Assembly (NCBI GenBank): GCA_958510825.1
Contig: OY294049.1
Coordinates: 39,398,774 to 39,462,773, forward strand
From: Brachypterus glaber
Taxonomy: Eukaryota > Arthropoda > Insecta > Coleoptera > Kateretidae
DNA: 64,000 nt
Reading direction: 5' to 3'
The translations under genes were made by a program, and so were the position numbers. Shown here in pieces: positions 44,191 to 55,627 of the stretch; the stretch's first letter is position 1; each line of letters begins with the position of its first letter. The notes beneath the pieces were generated by a model. That model did no database searches and had not been told where the DNA came from. It was given only the letters and a program-made list of their open reading frames with translations.

Positions 44191-44687
44191 AAAATATTAA
44201 AGAAAAAATGAATTTTAAAAAAATGTTTACTTAAAAGTAAAACCTTTAATTTTAGAATTCAAAAATATGTATACCAGTAAATTTACAGATAAATGTAAGT
44301 AATATTACATACATAAATTTATTATTACAATAATATTATAATATTTATATGCAATATTTTACACAATATTATGTAAAATGCACTTTTTATGTATTTTCTT
44401 TAGAAAAATACATATTTTTATAGAAAAAATCACTACTAAAGTGAATTCATGCAGATTAAAATATATTATTTATGTAATTTTACAATAACAAACGTAAATT
44501 ATATATTTTGCATAATAATTTGTATAATAATTTATAAAATTTATAGTAATTTATGGCTGAAAAGGGCTATATTGACATATATGTCTGGCCTACTACTAGT
44601 AATATTATAATAAGTTAATATTAAGTTTTAAACTCATTTTTATCAGTGTAGGTAATCGATTTTGATAATGGGTAAACAATAGTTATT

Positions 44688-44811
44688 TATATACCAAGGG
44701 ACTAAACTGGCTGTTTTAGTCCCGCTGCATGAGCGAGCGTAGCAAACGAGGGAAACAGACATGCAAGGGACTAAAACAGCCACGTTTAGGCCTGAGTTAT
44801 ATACACTATTT
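44688..44811. mobile_element. Short palindromic module N44
   Basis: AATAGTTATTTATATACCAA opens a palindrome (GGGACTAAACTGGCTGTTTT with GGGACTAAAACAGCCACGTT) around a CpG-rich loop CATGAGCGAGCGTAGCAAAC. The right end is TATATACACTATT. The terminus equals that of modules L and M but the core is different, which is the basis for grouping them. Confidence 0.7.
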
Positions 44812-45498
44812 TTTGCACGACGAAACATAATTTAGGTAGGTAGATAAAATTAAAATTAAAAACCATGTGTCTAAAATCGGGTGTTATATTTTCGTAATTT
44901 AATCAAGATACCAGTGAATTGCGAAAAGTCAGTTTCACGGCTATCGCGTTTTAAATTGTTTTTTAATATGGTTGACACAAAAGTTTAGTCCCGAAAATGA
45001 AAGCGTAAAATAAAGTTTTAGTCTTGGTAAACGTAAAAACGTATATTACTCTTCCTTTCTATAAATGTGAAGAGGTAATAAAGCAGGGTTGCTACTCTAG
45101 TATCAGCTTTTCCATGCAAATGTATTCAAATGAGCCTGGAGGTCAACGTCCCGTCGTTTCGCCGAAAATTATAAAAAATGTATACTTTGTCTTAGAGTGG
45201 ACCTTACACCATTATAATGCATTATTGCTTATTAGGTCTACAACGATCAGATTCGATTTTTCAAATAACAATTTTTTCAAAAAAAAAATCTATGAAAAAA
45301 CGAAATTCAAAATTTTAAACACATTAACCCCCGCAGAGCTCCCATATTGTCCCCCCAAGATAAAAGCCTGCATGATATATGTCAAAGGCACTTTTTAAAA
45401 AGTGTTTTTACCCCTTGGCCCCAAAAAAGCTTAATCAAAATAAAATAAACGTAATTTTAATGACTTAGTAAAAATGTAAAAAGTAAACTAAATATTCA
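44812..45498. other. Intergenic stretch
   Basis: The 124-codon frame at 45024-45398 is the longest here. It has no motif I recognise and its second half is A-rich, so I do not call it a gene. No repeat is evident. Confidence 0.4.
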
Positions 45499-45865
45499 GT
45501 TACCTAGGAATCAGAAATTATTCTATACAATTGTACTTTAATTGTTGTTAAAAACACGCAAATTTCACGTCCGTCCTTAAATATTAAAGTACGCGACTTT
45601 ACAACTAGAGTGATTTTAACAAAAATTAAAGTACATTTGTATGGGATCATAACTTCCTATCCATTTGTAACTAAATAGTCAGTTACAAACGCATAGGAAG
45701 TTTTGATTCTCTAGAAATGTACTTTGATGTTTGTAAAAAACACTATAGTTATAAAGTCACGTACTTTAATATTTTAGAACGGACATGAAATATTGCGTGT
45801 TTTTAACAAAAATTAAAGTACAATTGTATAGGATAATAACTTCAGATATCCTATCCATTTGTAAC
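45499..45865. mobile_element. MITE J, tandem pair
   Basis: Two units, 45499-45671 and 45682-45865. Each begins GTTAC and ends GTAAC (TCCTATCCATTTGTAAC), with TACTTTAATTTTTGTTAAAA and CGTCCGTCC-like words inside. They are separated by the 10-bp TAAATAGTCA. A single unit is at 49627-49818 and half a unit at 8976-9035. They are inverted-repeat elements without coding capacity. The head-to-tail pairing may reflect insertion of one unit at the border of another. Confidence 0.78.
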
Positions 45866-46511
45866 TGCACGGCTAGCCTTAAAAAAATTTAAATGAAAAG
45901 TTAAACCATCCCGGATTTTTTGATTTTAGGTTGTTTTTGGCACATTTCCAAACAGTTTTTGACAAAAATCGAAATCGCTCACGAAGCCGTTATTAAATAA
46001 AGTCATTCTTCTTCTTCAAGTTTTTCCTGACATCACATTTTTTTTTCTGTGACACCCTATAGCATAGGTACTACCCACTCAATATAATCACGACCATTCA
46101 CACGCCTACTGTATTAATGTCTAAAATAAGACGACTAAAAAGTCCCCATTGCAACTTTTAAAACTCACACAATAAAACGAATTAAGTATAAAAAGATGTG
46201 CATATGAATTGAAAAAGGTTGGATAATATGCACATTTTTCATGAACCTGAAAAAAAGGCCCGCCTTACTTTTCCTGTCAGATACATACATTTTTTCTATA
46301 GAAAAATATATGTACGTTTCAACTCAACGACGGCCGCAGCGGCTATCACAATTAATAATCTCCGCTTTTAATAAATCACCATCATTTGAAGGGCTTGGAG
46401 GAATAAGACACAAGGCAAATTGTCAAATAGAGATATCTTCATAGGAACCTTTCCCTACATAATCGAAAGTTGCGATATGCAACCCTCAAAATAGTATAAT
46501 GTTTTACTAAG

Positions 46512-46622
46512 AGGAAAAGTGCAGCTTTTTTACTAGCCTGTAAAATTTACGGACGACGCGAAGCGGAGTCCAGAAACTACAGACGAGTAAAAAAAAGTAC
46601 TTTTCTTCTGAGTGAAATATAA
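46512..46622. repeat. Hairpin with CpG-rich core
   Basis: GAGGAAAAGTGCAGCTTTTT-TACT pairs loosely with AGTAAAAAAAAGTACTTTTC-TTC. Between them GGACGACGCGAAGCGGAGTC resembles the core at 33803-33824 (GACGACGCGAAGCGAAGTC). A second instance of the same CpG-rich hairpin type in otherwise AT-rich DNA. Confidence 0.55.
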
Positions 46623-47689
46623 TATTTTTTCTTTAAGCGTAGATATGTTTTTATATTAATTTCTGCATTTAATTTATTCAATAATAAAGTATGTTTTTTT
46701 AAAATAGGCAAATAAAACCCTTTCGGAATAAACTTAAACCTTCCTTAACCCATTTTAAAATTTTTTCATAGGCTACACTTTTTGAAATTTTCATGGTAAC
46801 TTGTCTAATGAAACATTTGCAATTTCGGATATCATAATCATTTTTAATCAATTTCACACAACGTTTTTGCACAGAATATCGAGTCAACGATCTGTTTACA
46901 TAATAAACACACAACTGTGAAGTATGGCTGTCATCAAAACCAAAGAGTGCTGCCGCCAGTGGCAGTTTTGCTGACTAACTTTTTTTTGCGGCTTAGAACA
47001 GTTCAGTTATAAAATATGAACATTTTAGTACGCTTGAAGAAAAAATGTATTGTTAAAAAATAACAAAGGCGCAAGTTATACAAAATTTAAGCGTATGCAC
47101 TTGTTCACCCGGCTTCTTTTGACTTCGAAGATAGTCATAAGCCGCTTTTTTTTTGAGAAATTCGGTAATAAAGTTAAATTAGAGGAAAATCTTTTCTTTT
47201 TTATTGATGATAGAAATTTACCTGTTACATCATTATATACTGAAATCATCGTTTAAAAAAATATTAGCTTATTTTAGTATTTCACCCATACCTTTATACT
47301 GTCGATTTTCTCATAACACGATAAATATGGCTTGTGTGCCTTATTCCTCCAAACCAATCATTTCGCTGAACGTTTTTATACAGTTATGTTTGGTAAAGTT
47401 GGTTTGTGTATCAGATTTGTACTATTGACTGTATAGTGATTGATTTAGATCATTTTAACTATCAACAAAGTTTTTTAAAATTATGTTTCTTATTTTGTTC
47501 GTTAAGCGTGTATAAAATTTCATTCATTTCAAATTATTTTTAAAAGTTTTGAAAAGCAAAAACTACATAGACCCACAAAAAAAAATAAAGTCTATTACTA
47601 GTAATCAGAGTATATTTTTCTTATGTATTTTTGTATGCCGAAAACGAATTTGATACAGAAAAACTCGCTGACCCCAAAAAACTCCGAAT
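46623..47689. other. AT-rich intergenic stretch
   Basis: No gene or multi-copy repeat recognised. Frames at 46699-46914 and 47050-47428 are AT-biased and lack family features. Confidence 0.45.
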
Positions 47690-47978
47690 AAATAATTTAA
47701 TTAAAAAAAAAACACCCTACTGATAAACTAAAAAGTATCAAACAAGAATAATGTTAAATAAAATTTTATAGTAACCATCGCAGTCGGAGGCCTATTTTGC
47801 CTTCGTGTTATTGAAAAATTTGTATATTTAAATTAAGTTTGAAGATTTGTAACATTATTATGATATTTTGGATTTGCCCCCGACTGCGACGATAACCACA
47901 AAATTTTATTTAACATTAGTCTTATTTGATACATTTTAGTTTATCAGTCGGGTGTTTTTTTTTAAATTAAATTATTTA
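47690..47978. mobile_element. Palindromic element AH
   Basis: Arms of about 115 bp: TTAATTAAAAAAAAAACACC, CTACTGATAAACTAAAAAGT, ATGTTAAATAAAATTTTATA and CGCAGTCGG-GG are mirrored on the right by CGACTGCGACGATAACCACA, TTTAACATTAGTCTTATTTG and AGTTTATCAGTCGGGTGTTT. The centre is about 70 bp. Non-coding foldback MITE; duplication not determined. Confidence 0.75.
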
Positions 47979-47994
47979 TTTCAAACTTTTTTAC

Positions 47995-48730
47995 GCTGAT
48001 GAATACAGCTAATATAGTCAAAACATGTACAAATACAGCTATAACTATAATAACTATTATTCATGAGACCTTATTCATAAAACTTAAACGAGTTTTTCAT
48101 TTTTTCTTAATAAATCTATGATGATAGCAGCCCAAATAGGCGAAACATGGACTTTTATTTGACCTATGTCACCCGCGGTATCAAGACAAATAGCTTGACA
48201 CCTCAGTTGTCAAATTCGGATAAGGGGTTTAGGCTGTAGAGCAGATTTCTTAATTTATGCTGAAGATAAAACGAATAAATCGAATATATTTGAAACGTGG
48301 GCAAATACATCTATAACTATAATAACTACTATTATTCATGGGACCAAGACGCATCGTTTGATATGTTATTCATAAAAATCGGATGAGTTTTTTATTTTTT
48401 CTCTTTATATATCCCTGATGATGACAGCTCAAACGTGCGAAACATGGACCTCTATATAGCCTATGTCACCCGCGGCATGAAGACGAATCGTTTAAGACCT
48501 TAATTGTCAAATTAGGTTCAGGCGTTTATTTACAATTTTGGCGAAGTCGCCACTACATGAAATCATAAATAATTTATTTTACCCGTGTTGTTTGTGTGTT
48601 TGTTTCCCTCAAGATCAATAACTAATGTACCAAATTTGACGATTAAAGCGTCAAAAGATTCGTCTGGATCACGCGAGAAAAATTCCATGTTTCGATAATA
48701 TTGATGGATCATCAGGATACTCAAAAAAAT
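47995..48730. repeat. Diverged tandem repeat with hammerhead-like core boxes
   Basis: Two diverged units of roughly 280 bp share CTATAACTATAATAACTA, TATTATTCATGRGACC, GAAACATGGAC and CCTATGTCACCCGCGG. The pattern CTGA-N-GA, 12-25 bases, RAAAC-R-TG occurs on the plus strand at 47996-48030, 48118-48152, 48260-48302 and 48415-48449, and on the minus strand at 48715-48689. Motif 2 has A for the first C, and motif 1 has A for the first G of GAAA. I cannot fold any of them into a complete hammerhead with stems I and III, so they are lookalikes or relics of the PLE-type ribozyme region. Confidence 0.6.
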
Positions 48731-49626
48731 CTATAAATTTTATTTTAAATTTGGTATCATACGATCCGTATTAAATTTAAAAATAGCTTTTGATACGCCA
48801 ACGTTTCGGCTTTTCTATTTTGTTTACATACATATCGATCGGATGATTTCTTTCGTAAGTTTTGGTACCTAGTATTTTTGTAGTTAGGAAAATTTTTTAC
48901 TGTTATGTTTCTCCAAAAAATTTATTAATTTGTATTACTTTATTTGTATTACAGGTACAGAGATAAAATAAAATATTTTTGTATCAATATAAAGCTGATA
49001 AAATGGTCAAAATTTAATTTGGCTTCAGACCTTGGACATTTTATTTATTTAATCTGTTTATTTTGTGGATTTACGTGTGATTTATGACAGATTTTATTTA
49101 CAAAATTGCCTTTTTAGGACCAGTATTTATATAAGGGTGAATCAAAAACTTTAATTTAATATTCATTTGTGCGCCCGAAAGAATATCTTTTCTGGACGCT
49201 TGTCTCGCAAAAAGGCGAGGCGATCAAAGAAGTAGTTTCAGTCATGGCGCATACATTACTTTGAGGTTATGTTACTATCTGTCAACTTAATGACATTAAT
49301 AAAAGGTGTACAGCAATATTCTTGTAGCAATACCCACTAGAAGTACGGTTCCAACCGGTTGGTGTTACTGGTGCACTCTTTTATGGTGTCATAATATGCA
49401 GCAACCTAGCAACCCAGAGAACCTTTGTAGCTCAGGAAAATTCTTTTTTTTCAAAAATTCTGAGAAGTCATTCTGTAGCATTAATCGAGCTCGGTTTATT
49501 GAAAGTTTTGTTAAAGAAACTGGTTCTAACCCAGCGCTAGCACTGCGTATTTCCCATTAACATTCCAAAGAAATGATTTCGTGCAAAAAATTGTCAAAAT
49601 TTGTATTTATTTTTATTTTTTATTTA
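48731..49626. other. Intergenic stretch
   Basis: No recognised gene. The 84-codon frame at 49306-49560 has several cysteines and a GC-richer composition but no family match I can defend. Confidence 0.4.
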
Positions 49627-49818
49627 GTTCCAAATGGATAGGAAATTATGATCCTAAACAAATGTACTTTAATTTTTGTTCAAAAAACTATTATTACAAC
49701 TATAATAGTTCTAAAGTCGCGTACTTTAATATTTAGGGACGGACAAGAAATGTTTTTAACAAAATTTAAAGTACAGTTGTATGGGATGATAACTTCCGAT
49801 TTTCTATCCATTTGTAAC
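49627..49818 (+). mobile_element. MITE J, single copy
   Basis: 192 bp, GTTCCAAATGGATAGGAAAT to TTTCTATCCATTTGTAAC, with the same internal words as the tandem pair at 45499-45865 (TACTTTAATTTTTGTTCAAA, CGTACTTTAATATTTAGGGA). It is followed by TGAATATTCAGTTGC, the palindrome that adjoins other copies. Confidence 0.8.
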
Positions 49819-50615
49819 TGAATATTCAGTTGCTAGTCTAGTCTATTCCTTCTTTCGTCCGAGACTGATAGATAAATAATGAGAGCTTTTTAATTATTTT
49901 ACTAAAACAATTTTATTTTCGATTCAGTCTAGTAGTACAGATTAAATAAAATACTTTTAAAATGGCTTTTAAAATTAGTTGTGTATATAATTTTATTTAT
50001 CGCTAATCATTTATTTTGTTTGGCAGCTTTTCCTGCAACAACTAATAAATTTTCGACAAAAATTGAAAATTAATTGAATTATTTTGATTATTTAATTTCA
50101 AACCGTTTACATTTATATTATCATGTATATAACACACATGACGTTTTGGACTTTCAATATTTTATTATAATTTATTTCTATTGTTCTGTATAACCGCTAA
50201 AATATTTTATATTTTTATATTTTAGCCACTGTAAAATCCAAACGCCAATATTTGTGCAACTTTGTGACAAGAGAGGGTCCAAAATCGCCAAAAAGCGTGA
50301 CACGTTACATTTATTATTTCATCAATATTTATAACTATTTAATAATTGTAAAAGGTAATATACTGCAAAAAAAAAGATAAAAAAGTTTTAATAAAAAATT
50401 ATAACTATAGTCCGTCCAATTATGCAAGATAGTAGTCTAAAATTCCCGCGATTTTTAAGCTACATCATTGGTTAAAAATTCATAACTTTTAACATATAAA
50501 ATATTGTGATATTTTTTGTCTATGACAATGATTGACGTTAAAGCTAGTAAAAGAAGAGAAAGTTACATAAAAAAGTGGTTATACTTAATGTTATTTTGTA
50601 TGGTATTGAAAAAAG
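49819..50615. other. AT-rich intergenic stretch
   Basis: Nothing recognised as gene or multi-copy repeat. Confidence 0.45.
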
Positions 50616-50617
50616 TA

Positions 50618-50873
50618 CATAGAAAAAACGGATTCCTTGAACCAAGGACACGTGTCTTTGTATATGTTCAAAGCCATATTCTCTTGTTTCAAGGCTGGCA
50701 TTTTCTTGAACCAAAGTCAATGTCCTTGAATGACGAGCACGGGTTTTGGTATAAAAATCCGCGCTCTTTATTCAAGGACATTCAAGAAAATGCCAGCCTT
50801 GAAACAAGAGAATATGGCTTTGAACATATCCAAAGACACGTGTCCTTGGTTCAAGGAATCCGTTTTTTCTGTG
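50618..50873. mobile_element. MITE AA, near-perfect palindrome
   Basis: A 256-bp element flanked by TA: CATAGAAAAAACGGATTCCT on the left, AATCCGTTTTTTCTGTG on the right. The ~90-bp arms match almost base for base through AACCAAGGACACGTGTCTTT, AAGCCATATTCTCTTGTTTC and AAGGCTGGCATTTTCTTGAA. The centre is about 80 bp. The 131-codon frame at 50516-50911 reads straight through both arms and is an artefact. The terminus CAC-R-GAAAA is shared with MITE A. Confidence 0.9.
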
Positions 50874-51337
50874 TACTTTTTTGGTTTATTCATACACTCA
50901 CACTAAATTAGCATATTCTACATATTGTACAAACGTAAATTATATTAAACACAAGGAAAACGTCAAATTTTTAGCTTACAATTACAACTTAAGGCCTATC
51001 CAGAGGCTCGCATAACAACCATTACAAGATACATGACGACACATCAAGCCAATCCTGGCATCGCATTATTATGTACTATGCTTGTTATGCGAGTCTTTTG
51101 ATATACCTTTTCCAGGAAAACAGTACCGTTATGTGTTAAATTTTTGATACACTACGATGTATGCATAATTATGCTATTTATGCGCTCTGTGGTGTAAAAT
51201 GGGCTGCGTCCCCTACTATCTTGCATAACTGGACGGAGTATAATTATTAATAATTAGATAATTATTCAATTAAGAAATTATTATATTAGGAAATATTGTG
51301 TATTAACATTTCTTAGTATTATAATACACAACATTTC

Positions 51338-51913
51338 TTAAGGTCGATTCAGGCATAATTATCACTAACTTCACTAAACTGAATTAATAAATTTAGAAAT
51401 TAAGAAGATTAAGGAACATAACCTAAAATTCTATAATAAATTTATCGTGGTATGCAACAATTAAGATAAAAGATAAAATATACCATAAAATAATGATACA
51501 ATATTAAAATAAACCATAGAAGAAGAAGAATATCTGAACTACACTAACTTTTGTGCAAAATGTCATAAACAAACGTTATCTAAGTATCAAAATAAAAATG
51601 AAGATGGCGACACCTTTGTATTTTAAAATTCGTACATTTTCAGTGTTAAGAAAAAACACAGTAGTTACATAAGAAAATAAAAGATACTTTTGGAGATAGT
51701 TGGTTTTAAAACACGATTTTTAGACCTAACAACTGCAAATATAGTAATAATCGTTTTACTTATTCAGTCTTATTTACACATACTTATTATCTATTTGGCA
51801 GTTACCTTATTATTGCATACCACGGAAAATTTGAGATTATGTTTCTTAATTTTTCTTAATTTCTTAATTCAGTTTAATGAAGTTAGTGACAATTATACCT
51901 GAATCGACCTTTA
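51338..51913. mobile_element. Foldback element AB
   Basis: Inverted arms of about 120 bp begin AAGGTCGATTCAGGCATAAT and end ATTATACCTGAATCGACCTT. They continue through CACTAACTTCACTAAACTGA, ATTAAGAAGATTAAGGAACA and TCGTGGTATGCAA. The unpaired centre is about 51470-51810. TTAA borders the left arm and TTTAA the right, so a TTAA site is possible but unproven. No coding region. Confidence 0.75.
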
Positions 51914-52383
51914 ACATTGAATTTAATTTTCAATTTTTAATAATACACATTTCTTAATGTTGAATTTAATTATTATTAAAAAAAAAAAATAAGGACAATA
52001 ACATAAATAAATATCTGTTTTCGAATTCAGAAATATAACAAAATATTTATTTTTTAATGATTTATGCTTTGTTTTATAAATTTTAGTATTTACGCATAAA
52101 TCTATATTTATTTACGTTTTATTTAGCTGTTGTAATTTTAAGTAAACAATGGACAGTTTATCAATTTAGGTATTAAAAAAAATACAAATAATGCGCTAAC
52201 AAAAGTTATTTAAAATTTAAATAATAAATAAAATTTATATAAAAATACACTAATTATTTTTATTATTATTGTTATATTTAAGTATAAAAATTTTCACTTA
52301 ATTATTTTTCTTTCTTTCTGTTCCATAAAACACCAAATAGCATTTTTTTATCAAATTACAAAAAAAGGATGAAATTAATACTT

Positions 52384-52835
52384 TTATCCAATACATACAG
52401 ATAATGAGACAATTACCAGCTTTATTTTAAATAGATAAACTCAATAATAACCCCCGCGTGGCTTTATTAAGTGGATTATTATTTATTTTACCCACTCAAC
52501 TGTCACTTGTCAATAGTTATTTATGGTACTAGTGGGTAAATTAACCTGCGAGGCGTTAGCCAAGCAGGTTAATTTTCGAGAGGGCAATATCGGTTTACCC
52601 ATGAGTGCCATACAAGGTTTTATCTAATAAATAGCTTACGAATTCATATTTTTATTAAAAATTTTAATGATATTTACAAGAAAATAATTTGACAAGTGAC
52701 AGTTGAGTGGGTAAAATAAATAATTATCCATTCAATAAAGTAAAAGCCACCCGGGGTTATTATTGAGTTTATCTATTTAAAATAAAGCTGGTAATTGTCT
52801 TATTATCTGTATGTATTGGATAAATAACTATTAAA
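52384..52835 (-). mobile_element. Module M, copy 2, plus inverted partial copy
   Basis: 52512-52835 is a complete reverse copy of module M copy 1, from AATAGTTATTTATGG to GGATAAATAACTATT, so both ends carry the shared terminus. Immediately left, 52384-52511 is a second partial copy in the opposite orientation (TTATCCAATACATACAGATA to CACTCAACTGTCACTTGTC). The whole locus is therefore a large inverted repeat with a CpG-rich hairpin (ACCTGCGAGGCGTTAGCCAA) in the module. Confidence 0.78.
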
Positions 52836-54142
52836 TATATAAACCCCCTAAACAAATCCCTAAGTGACCCCCTATAGAATCCATATAAAATCCCCTCTAA
52901 AATATTTATAAAAATCTCTTGTGAAAATGTAAATCTTTTGGGTTCCAAGTACTTACACTTAAGTGTCGACAGTTATCGTGTCCGCAAACCACATAGCGAC
53001 AAACTAATTTTATTTCTTTACAAATTATAAAAAACATGACATTTTTAGATCTGTCACAATACTTACCTACTATTTAGGGGAAGTAAAAAAAGAATATACG
53101 ACGATAAGTATAGTTGGTTTATCTACTTAGTTGAAATTGGGTAGTTTATTTGTGAGTAAGGAAAAGAAAATTAATTTTCCTGCCATGGTAATTCCCCGGC
53201 ATGGTAATTCCCTAAAATTATTAGCTATTCTTCGAAGCGCAGGCGAGGAAGACCGATTTCGAACTAAAAGTATTAAATTAACCAATCCTGGTGTGCGTGT
53301 CGTTGCTTTTTTTAATGGGACTCCGAGACCCGTGCAGACCTTGTTTTCAATCTGATCATAGGGTGATCGAAAGCCATTTTTCAGAAAAATGGAACAAAGG
53401 AAAATACTTTTTTAACGCATTAACCCTAAGTAGCCTAGATTAGTTGAGTTTACTTCACTCCTCTTGGGGACTTAACTAATCTGGTGTCCTTAATTAACCC
53501 CCCAAAAAATCTCCCTGTAATGTCCATGTACAATTGAGTACCAAGAAAATTGAGTTTTTCGTTCAAATAAAAATCCTTTCGTTCACTGGTTTCAACATAA
53601 ATTGCAGAGAATTCAAGAAAGAACAAATATCATGTTTATTTTTTGTTGACCGACGATCCGAAGCCGAGTTACAGGCCAAAAACAAAACAGGTGCGTTTTT
53701 TGCACATAATTGTGCAAAGCAAATCTCTTACAGGGGTGCAAATTTGGATTTAAGCTTTTCAAACGAACCTGTTTAATTACAAAAAAACAGAGAGTGTGCA
53801 TATCACCGCAAGATCAAAGTGTAAAAAACAGTTTTATCCGTATAAATCCTTCTTAAAACTTCTGGTTTTCGATCATTCCTGCTGAGTAGTTCAGGTTTTT
53901 CAATTTGTGGAGTTATCGTAAATCGGCTTTGTGCACTAGGATGCTAATGCTATTAGCATGTAGCATTCTTATGCTTCGCAGATTGATCGGAAAGGTTTCT
54001 ATTCAAGATTAGTTTGTACCGTTTCCCCCATTTCCGAACAATTCAAATTTCATTTTTATCCGCAGGATTTTTTTTATTTGTGAGGATCAGGATTTGTATA
54101 TATGGTTAGTTGTTTACTCCATTTGATAAATGGATATAATAT
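52836..54142. other. Intergenic stretch
   Basis: No supported gene. The frame at 53131-53355 overlaps a duplicated CATGGTAATTCCC word (53183 and 53200) and a GC-richer patch. Frames near 53534-53801 occur on both strands. None matches a known family. Confidence 0.4.
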
Positions 54143-54381
54143 ATACTCGTGACAATCTGAGAATGCGACTCTGACGTCACAGCGCGTAAATTAAAAAGCA
54201 CTCTGTAGTGTAACTGAAACATATTTATTAAGACTTAATACATAATTATTATATAGAAAATGTATATAAACAAAAATAATTTATTAAATCTTAAGAAATA
54301 AGTTTCAATTACCCCACAGAGTGGTATTTAGTTTAGAAGTTGTGATGTCAGAGTCGCATTCTCAGATTGACACGAGTATAT
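54143..54381. mobile_element. Palindromic element N
   Basis: Inverted ends of about 45 bp: ATACTCGTGACAATCTGAGA, ATGCGACTCTGACGTCACA on the left and TGTGATGTCAGAGTCGCATT, CTCAGATTGACACGAGTAT on the right. About 240 bp in total with an AT-rich middle. Flanking TA is present but overlaps the repeat. Non-coding MITE. Confidence 0.82.
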
Positions 54382-54403
54382 CATGGTTTATTAGTATATT
54401 TAG

Positions 54404-54560
54404 TACACTGATAGAAAAATCTAAAAATATTAATACAAATAGTATATTCTATAACTAGTATGGAATAGACAATATTCCGCGCGAGCGGAAAGTTTGTCAT
54501 ACGAGCAGGCAGGCGAGTATGCCGCGAGCGCGGAATTACTATTCCATACGTGTTGTAGAC
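54404..54560. repeat. Element O end joined to CpG-rich hairpin
   Basis: TACACTGATAGAA at 54404 is the left terminus of element O. Downstream, TATGGAATAGACAATATTCC, GCGCGAGCGG and CCGCGAGCGCGGAATTACTA, TTCCATA form a hairpin at about 54457-54550 with a CpG-rich stem. Overlapping frames on both strands are read-throughs. Confidence 0.6.
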
Positions 54561-54852
54561 TATACTTTTTCTTCGACTGCAAATATGAAACATTGTATGG
54601 CTTTAAACTGCGGACAAGGTTAAAAACAATGTTTTTTGTGACTCGACATTGTAAATGCAACAAAACATATATTTTTAAATAAAGCTATTAATGTTATTTA
54701 ATGCGGACAAATTGTAGTTGTAAATCGAACAACTGCACAAGTTTGTAAATAGCGAACGCGTTTACTTGTTTGATGTTGTATTCTATGCAATATATAGTGT
54801 TGTTGTATTCTATAACCGAATTACGCTATTGATTACGATAGTGGTTTATTAG

Positions 54853-55086
54853 TACACTGATAGAATTATAGTATTATTAATACAACAACATAGTGTTATA
54901 TATACGCCAACCACAAATTGTACTATAGTATAGTACTAACTATGACATAAGATAACACTTGTTGTTGTATTTATTACAAGTTTACGTTGTTTACAATTGA
55001 TTGTTGTACCGTATAATATATTTATGTTAAAACATATAACAAAATATGGTTGGCGCCTATATTACAACAACATTTCTATCAGTGTA
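54853..55086. mobile_element. TA-flanked MITE O
   Basis: 234 bp from TACACTGATAGAA to TTCTATCAGTGTA, a 13-bp inverted end. Inside, AATACAACAACA and TGTTGTAAT, and GCCAACCACAAATTG with ATGGTTGGCGCC, give further pairing. Preceded by TGGTTTATTAGTA, as is the partial copy at 54404. Non-coding. Confidence 0.8.
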
Positions 55087-55627
55087 TTTTTAGTATTACA
55101 CTGAAATTAATGGTCAGTATTTCATCATAATTTCTGGACTTTGAGTCGCATTTTTACATTTTAAAAATTTATGTTTTTAAATGCAAATGCATTAGCAAAT
55201 TTTGGAATTGATTTTTTTATTTCGGAAACAATCAAATGTTTTGAATAAATACGGAGATACTTGGAAACGTTTTATTTGAACAAATAACAATCAAAAATAA
55301 TGTATAATGGCAAATATCCATTTAAAGTACATTTAATAAATACTGGTCGCAATTGAGTACACCTGCTAAAATAAATAAAACAGGGAGACACTGGCAATAA
55401 AATTGAATATACGGCAAAGTTCGAAAGCCATATTGTACCGGTAAACTCAGAGAAATAATACCTTGGATCAAGTAAAAAACACGTATGTCAACTTTTTCCA
55501 TATTAGTCCCAGCAACGAATTACAAAAATCACCGTTTGCCCCAAAAAAATCCAAAAGTTTTCAAAACTGGTAGAAATGTAGTTTAGACCGTTCTGATGAA
55601 CATACCAAAAGTCCTCATGAATTGAAG

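Noticed and set aside
45024..45398. 124-codon frame, long for this DNA
   Set aside because: Composition follows the AT-rich background, with no domain, signal or neighbour support.
50516..50911. 131-codon open frame
   Set aside because: It runs straight through both arms of the near-perfect palindrome AA; the second half is essentially the first read from the other strand. No start context or homology.
53131..53355. 74-codon frame in a GC-richer patch
   Set aside because: It contains a duplicated CATGGTAATTCCC word and no family resemblance.
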